Source of the DNA: an uncultured Bacilli bacterium
Lineage (GTDB): Bacteria > Bacillota_I > Bacilli_A > RF39 > UBA660
Reading direction: 5' to 3'
Assembly (NCBI GenBank): GCA_934097255.1
Contig: CAKONT010000002.1
Span: 1 to 27,782, forward strand
DNA length: 27,782 nucleotides
Under the pieces are notes generated by a model, which saw nothing but the letters and a program-made list of their open reading frames with translations, searched no databases and had not been told where the DNA came from. A program made the position numbers and the translations under genes. This document shows, piece after piece, positions 24,500 through 27,782 of the stretch. Position 1 is the stretch's first letter; every line of letters starts with the position of its first letter.

Positions 24500-25873
24500 A
24501 TGAATGATGTTTCTTGTTGGCAAAAAACCTTAAATTCAATCAAAAATATTCTAGATAGCCTTCCTTTTAACACATGGTTTAGTGGAATAGAATATATTGA
24601 TATAAAAGATAATAAACTTAGATTAGTTATTCCTATTGCCTTTTATAAAGTACATTTAGAACAAACATATAAACAAATTATTATCGATAATTTTAATAAA
24701 TTTTCAGATAAAAAAGTTGATGATGTCATCTTTATTTTAAAAGAAAACCTTGATGAAATCTTAAATGAAAAACAAGATGCAGATCAAAGACAAGATGACA
24801 TAATTATTAAAAATGAAGTAAATCATATTAAATTTAAATCTAACTTAAATAAAAATTATACATTTAATAACTTTATTGTTGGAGAATCCAATAAATTCGC
24901 ACAAGCAGCGGCACTTGCAGTTGCTGAAAATCCTGGGACAATGTATAACCCCCTTTTTATATATGGAAATAGCGGTCTTGGTAAAACTCATTTAATGCAC
25001 GCAATAGGTAATTACATTGAAGAAAAACAAAATAAAAAAGTATTATATGTTACCTGTGACCAGTTTCTAGAAGACTTTATGGGACTTTCAAGAAAAACAA
25101 ATAACGAAAATCTTGATTACATAACCTTTTTTAAAGAAAAATATCGAAATATCGATGTTTTAATGATTGACGATATACAATTTTTAGGTGGAGCTAGTGC
25201 ATCACAACAGGAATTCTTCCATACTTTTAACAATTTACACAATAATAGTAAACAAATAATTGTGTCAAGTGATCGTTCTCCAGAGGATTTAAAAGCACTT
25301 GAAGATCGTTTAAGAACAAGGTTTTGTTGGGGACTTCAGGTTGACATTTCTCCACCTGACTTTGCACTTAAAATTGAAATTATAAAAAAGAAAATTAATG
25401 GTGAAAAAGTGTCAATAAATGACGACATAATTAATTACATTGCAGCAAACGTTGGTAATGACGTAAGACAACTCGAAGGAGCTATAACAAGGCTTGTTGC
25501 TTATTCTGTTATTATGAACGTTAATAACTTAAATTTAGAATTTGCAATGGAAGCTTTAAAAGACTTCACTAAAAAAACCGTAACAGATCAAAATGATATA
25601 AGAAAAATACAAAAAGGAGTCGCGAATTTCTATAAAATATCTTATGAAGACATAATATCAAAAAAAAGAACACCAAATATTGCTATTCCAAGGCAAGTAG
25701 CTATGTATTTGTGTAGAAAATTAACAGAAGAATCGTTTGAAAGAATAGGTATTGAGTTCGGTGGAAAAAATCATGCAACTGTTATGCACTCATGTAACAA
25801 AATTGAAACAGAATTAAAAAATAACAAAGATTTAAAAGAGTCTATTGAAAATATAGAAAAGCAATTAACATAA
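24500..25873 (+). CDS. dnaA: Replication initiator DnaA
   Basis: A 457-residue AAA+ initiator that binds and unwinds oriC. Domain I (about 1-80, WQKTLNSIKNIL...FNTWF) is followed by a charged linker, the AAA+ core with Walker A GNSGLGKT (156-163), Walker B LMIDD (221-225) and arginine-finger box LEDRLRTRF (267-275), and domain IV. Domain IV retains PRQVAMYL (Arg398, equivalent to E. coli Arg399). Its recognition motif reads GGKNHATVMHS (421-431), where E. coli and B. subtilis have GGRDHTTV-HA. The ATG at 24500 is chosen because GGGGAAG ends nine bases before it; a GTG at 24482 would add six residues. Confidence 0.97.
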   Translation: MNDVSCWQKTLNSIKNILDSLPFNTWFSGIEYIDIKDNKLRLVIPIAFYKVHLEQTYKQIIIDNFNKFSDKKVDDVIFILKENLDEILNEKQDADQRQDDIIIKNEVNHIKFKSNLNKNYTFNNFIVGESNKFAQAAALAVAENPGTMYNPLFIYGNSGLGKTHLMHAIGNYIEEKQNKKVLYVTCDQFLEDFMGLSRKTNNENLDYITFFKEKYRNIDVLMIDDIQFLGGASASQQEFFHTFNNLHNNSKQIIVSSDRSPEDLKALEDRLRTRFCWGLQVDISPPDFALKIEIIKKKINGEKVSINDDIINYIAANVGNDVRQLEGAITRLVAYSVIMNVNNLNLEFAMEALKDFTKKTVTDQNDIRKIQKGVANFYKISYEDIISKKRTPNIAIPRQVAMYLCRKLTEESFERIGIEFGGKNHATVMHSCNKIETELKNNKDLKESIENIEKQLT

Positions 25874-25876
25874 AAT

Positions 25877-26010
25877 TGTTAATAAGTCTAAGTTATTAAC
25901 AAAGTTATTAACAATTTATTTTCTAAAAAAATAGTGATATAATTGGTTTTGAAAGAGTTATTAACAATTTTAACCGTAATAATAATAATAATATATTAAT
26001 TAATAAAAAA
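25877..26010. other. oriC: Origin region, part 2 (dnaA-dnaN gap): DnaA boxes and AT-rich repeat
   Basis: Four exact TTATTAACA copies: 25877-25885 (minus), 25893-25901, 25905-25913 and 25958-25966 (plus). Two of them start 12 bases apart within a direct repeat of GTTATTAACAA. After the last copy come a CCG (25974-25976), five tandem TAA units (25977-25991) and a pure A/T stretch to about 26010. This order (box, GC-containing step, trinucleotide repeat, AT-rich) resembles the B. subtilis unwinding region beside dnaN, although the repeats do not fit the DnaA-trio consensus exactly. Confidence 0.8.
25935..25943 (+). promoter_or_regulatory. Candidate dnaN promoter (extended -10)
   Basis: TGATATAAT: a perfect TATAAT at 25938-25943 with TGN extension and no good -35. 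It is flanked by DnaA-box-like sites on both sides, so DnaA occupancy could influence dnaN transcription (inference). Confidence 0.5.
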
Positions 26011-26030
26011 AGAAAGAAGGAATGAAAATT

Positions 26031-27149
26031 ATGAAATTAAAAATTAACCGAAACTTATTACTTGAATCATTAAACAATGTATCTAAAGCCTTATCATCAA
26101 AAAATATAATTCCTATTTTGTCAGGAATAAAATTTGATTTAACAAAAGATAAATTAACACTAACAGCATCTGATAATGATATAACAATTGAAACTTATAT
26201 AGAAAAATCTGAAAAATTAGAAATAATTAATCAAGGATCTGTTGTTATTAAAGGTAAATACATATTAGATATTATTAGAAAACTTGAATCTGATATGATT
26301 AATATTGAAATTTTGGACGATTCAAAGGTATTAATTTATACAGAAAATAGTGAATTCAATTTAAATGGAATAGATTCAAGAGAATATCCTCCAACAAGTT
26401 TTGACTTATTAGAAGACTTTTTAACAATTAATGTTAATAAATTTAAAGAAATAATTAATCAAACAAATTATGCTTGTTCATCAGATGAAGCACGTGTTGT
26501 TTTAACAGGTGTTAATTTTAAAACAATTAAAAATGTTTTAGAATGTAGTGCAACAGATTCATATCGTTTAGCTTTAAGAAAATATGAGTTAGATAAAAAA
26601 GTTAAAACTGATTCATCTATTATTATTCCAAGTAAGAATTTAAATGAATTAATGAAGATTTTACCTGAAGATAATGAAAGTACAATCGAAATTCATATTT
26701 TTAACAATAAAATTATATTTAAATTTAATAAGATATTATTTCAATCTAGGTTAATAAATGGAAGTTATCCTAATACAACAAATTTAATTCCAAACGAAAC
26801 TTTATTTTCTTTAAGATTAAATAAAACAGAATTTTTCAATATGGTTGATCGTGCTAGTATTTTAAATAACGATCGTGATAATAATATAATAACACTAGAA
26901 CTTGCTGATAAAACATTGAAAATTACTTCTATGTCGCTAGAAATAGGAAAAGTAGAAGAAAAAATGAATGTAGAATCAGATGAAAAGATTAAAATATCAT
27001 TTAGTAGCCGTTATATGATGGATGCTTTAAGAACAATAAAAACAGAAGAATTTATTTTAACGTTTGTAGGAGAAATTAAACCAATATTATTGAAAGAAGA
27101 TAATAATGATAATTTTATTGCTCTTATTTTACCTATTAGAACCTATTAG
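26031..27149 (+). CDS. dnaN: DNA polymerase III sliding clamp (beta subunit)
   Basis: A 372-residue clamp that tethers the replicative polymerase. Three beta-clamp domains align throughout: FNLNGIDSREYPP, VLTGVNFK, ATDSYRLALRKYELD, FQSRLINGSYPNTTNLIP, ISFSSRYMMDALRTI, and the C-terminal ILPIRTY that ends bacterial clamps. I place the start at ATG 26031 (MKLKINRNLLLESLNNVSKA) because GAAGG at 26016-26020 is ten bases upstream. The in-frame ATG at 26022 abuts that Shine-Dalgarno and would add three residues. Confidence 0.98.
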   Translation: MKLKINRNLLLESLNNVSKALSSKNIIPILSGIKFDLTKDKLTLTASDNDITIETYIEKSEKLEIINQGSVVIKGKYILDIIRKLESDMINIEILDDSKVLIYTENSEFNLNGIDSREYPPTSFDLLEDFLTINVNKFKEIINQTNYACSSDEARVVLTGVNFKTIKNVLECSATDSYRLALRKYELDKKVKTDSSIIIPSKNLNELMKILPEDNESTIEIHIFNNKIIFKFNKILFQSRLINGSYPNTTNLIPNETLFSLRLNKTEFFNMVDRASILNNDRDNNIITLELADKTLKITSMSLEIGKVEEKMNVESDEKIKISFSSRYMMDALRTIKTEEFILTFVGEIKPILLKEDNNDNFIALILPIRTY

Positions 27150-27179
27150 ACTAATTAAGACAAATTTTGACAAAGAAAT

Positions 27180-27213
27180 ATGTTACATTTTGAATGTAAT
27201 ATATTTTTTTTTT
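27180..27213 (+). terminator. dnaN terminator
   Basis: Arms ATGTTACATT / AATGTAATAT with one G-T pair and a 3-base loop, followed by ten T. It lies 30 bases after the dnaN stop and separates it from comK. Confidence 0.85.
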
Positions 27214-27257
27214 AGAAATTTTATGTTACAAAAAATTTTTTTTGGGGGTGAAATATT

Positions 27258-27704
27258 GTGAATTATGAAATAAACAAAGAAACTTTGGCAATAATTCCAA
27301 TAGAAGAAACAAAAAGTAAAGTGGTTGAATTAAATAGTGAGTATGTTGTTGATACAACGCCATACAAAATAATGGAAAATAGTTGTATGTATTTTGGAAG
27401 TTCAATTAAAGGAAGATTAGACGGTAGTAAAAGTATATTAGGTTCTGTTTATAAACCACCAATATTAGTTGAAGAAAGTAGAAATATTGTTTTTTTTCCA
27501 ACAATGTCTCCACAACTTGCTAATAATTGCTGGATATCACTAAATAATATTAAAGATTATAAAAATGATGGTTTTTCTACTATAATCAATTTTGACAATA
27601 ATAAACAAATAAAACTAGATATACCGTTTTTATCAATTGAAAATCAAATATTAAGAGCCACAAGACTTCAAAGTATTTATCGAAAAAGAAAAAATTGTGA
27701 ATAA
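27258..27704 (+). CDS. comK: Short ComK-family competence transcription factor
   Basis: A 148-residue homologue of ComK, the master activator of DNA-uptake competence genes in Bacillus. Alignment from memory runs nearly end to end: YEINKETLAIIP, ENSCMYFGSSIKGR (B. subtilis DRSCRFFGSSYAGR), KPPILVEESRNIVFFPTMSP (KPPIMVDPSNQIFLFPTLSS), CWISLNNIKDY, and SIENQILRATRLQSIY (SFENQVYRTAWLRTKF). B. subtilis ComK has 192 residues; this one ends about 40 short, just after the last conserved block, and so lacks the C-terminal segment that MecA recognises for ClpCP degradation. GTG start with GGGGGTGA seven bases upstream. It has its own terminator and follows the dnaN terminator. The family call is strong; activity is inferred. 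Confidence 0.88.
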   Translation: MNYEINKETLAIIPIEETKSKVVELNSEYVVDTTPYKIMENSCMYFGSSIKGRLDGSKSILGSVYKPPILVEESRNIVFFPTMSPQLANNCWISLNNIKDYKNDGFSTIINFDNNKQIKLDIPFLSIENQILRATRLQSIYRKRKNCE

Positions 27705-27738
27705 AAGCAATAAAATATCATTTTATTGCTTTTATTTT
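27701..27738 (+). terminator. comK terminator containing the stop codon
   Basis: A perfect inverted repeat of at least 14 bp (AAAAGCAATAAAAT / ATTTTATTGCTTTT, loop ATC), extendable to 16, followed by a T-rich tail. The TAA stop of comK (27702-27704) lies in the 5' arm. Confidence 0.85.
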
Positions 27739-27748
27739 GGCAAAATTA

Positions 27749-27757
27749 TGGTATAAT
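27749..27757 (+). promoter_or_regulatory. Extended -10 promoter for a gene beyond the window
   Basis: TGGTATAAT, with a perfect TATAAT at 27752-27757 and TGN extension. The -35 position overlaps the comK terminator and is weak. The transcript would start near 27764; the gene itself is outside the window. Confidence 0.6.
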
Positions 27758-27782
27758 TTAGTCATAGGTATAGGAGTACTGG

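Noticed and set aside
27764..27782. Possible tRNA or gene start after the last promoter
   Set aside because: Only about 19 bases are visible. GGAG could be a Shine-Dalgarno or the first bases of an RNA gene, and nothing decides between them.
1..27782. CRISPR arrays, insertion sequences, rRNA genes, tRNA genes
   Set aside because: I saw no spaced direct-repeat arrays, transposase motifs, rRNA segments or complete cloverleaf sequences on reading both strands.

Overview
The window is a chromosomal replication-origin region of a very AT-rich, low-GC Gram-positive bacterium. Gene order, Shine-Dalgarno sites close to AGGAGG, and the protein families (Noc, Jag, DUF951, ComK, SpoIIIJ-type lipoprotein YidC) point to class Bacilli. 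My guess is an uncultured gut-type or Mollicutes-adjacent lineage, but the species cannot be named from the sequence. UGA is a stop codon here: tryptophan is written TGG, and RF2 (prfB) is present and carries its own UGA frameshift switch. This is therefore not a mycoplasma-type code.

Layout. The divide lies at about 24.1-26.0 kb. Every gene left of it is on the minus strand and every gene right of it is on the plus strand, so all are co-directional with forks leaving the origin. From left to right: ftsX (cut by the window edge), ftsE, two tandem YitT-family membrane genes, prfB, a small SHOCT-type membrane protein, a CofE-like ligase, a decayed RhuM fragment, secA, ychF, an AbgT-type transporter, DUF951, an MscS-type channel, parB, parA, noc, an RNase R-family gene, rsmG, mnmG, mnmE, jag, yidC, rnpA, rpmH, oriC part 1, dnaA, oriC part 2, dnaN, and a short comK homologue. 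The right edge holds a promoter for an unseen gene.

Transcription units inferred from spacing, promoters and hairpins: rpmH-rnpA-yidC-jag; mnmE-mnmG-rsmG; rnr alone; noc alone; parA-parB-mscS-DUF951-abgT-ychF; secA alone; cofE-like, with the SHOCT gene served by its own internal promoter; prfB-yitT-yitT followed by ftsE-ftsX; dnaA; dnaN; comK. Functions are chromosome replication and segregation (dnaA, dnaN, parAB, noc), tRNA and rRNA modification (mnmE, mnmG, rsmG), protein export and insertion (secA, yidC), translation termination (prfB) and division (ftsEX).

Most notable points. (1) The origin lacks recognisable TTATCCACA boxes. It instead carries nine exact copies of TTATTAACA in the two gaps flanking dnaA, several spaced exactly 12 bp apart, and the DnaA recognition motif is changed to match (GGKNHAT where E. 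coli and B. subtilis have GGRDHTT). (2) A ComK homologue sits next to dnaN and ends before the segment that carries the MecA/ClpC recognition site in B. subtilis. (3) prfB has an intact programmed +1 frameshift. (4) In at least seven cases the terminator stem overlaps the stop codon or last codons of the gene it ends. (5) Noc lacks an N-terminal membrane-targeting helix and has a long acidic linker. (6) A CofE-type ligase is present without any visible F420 context.
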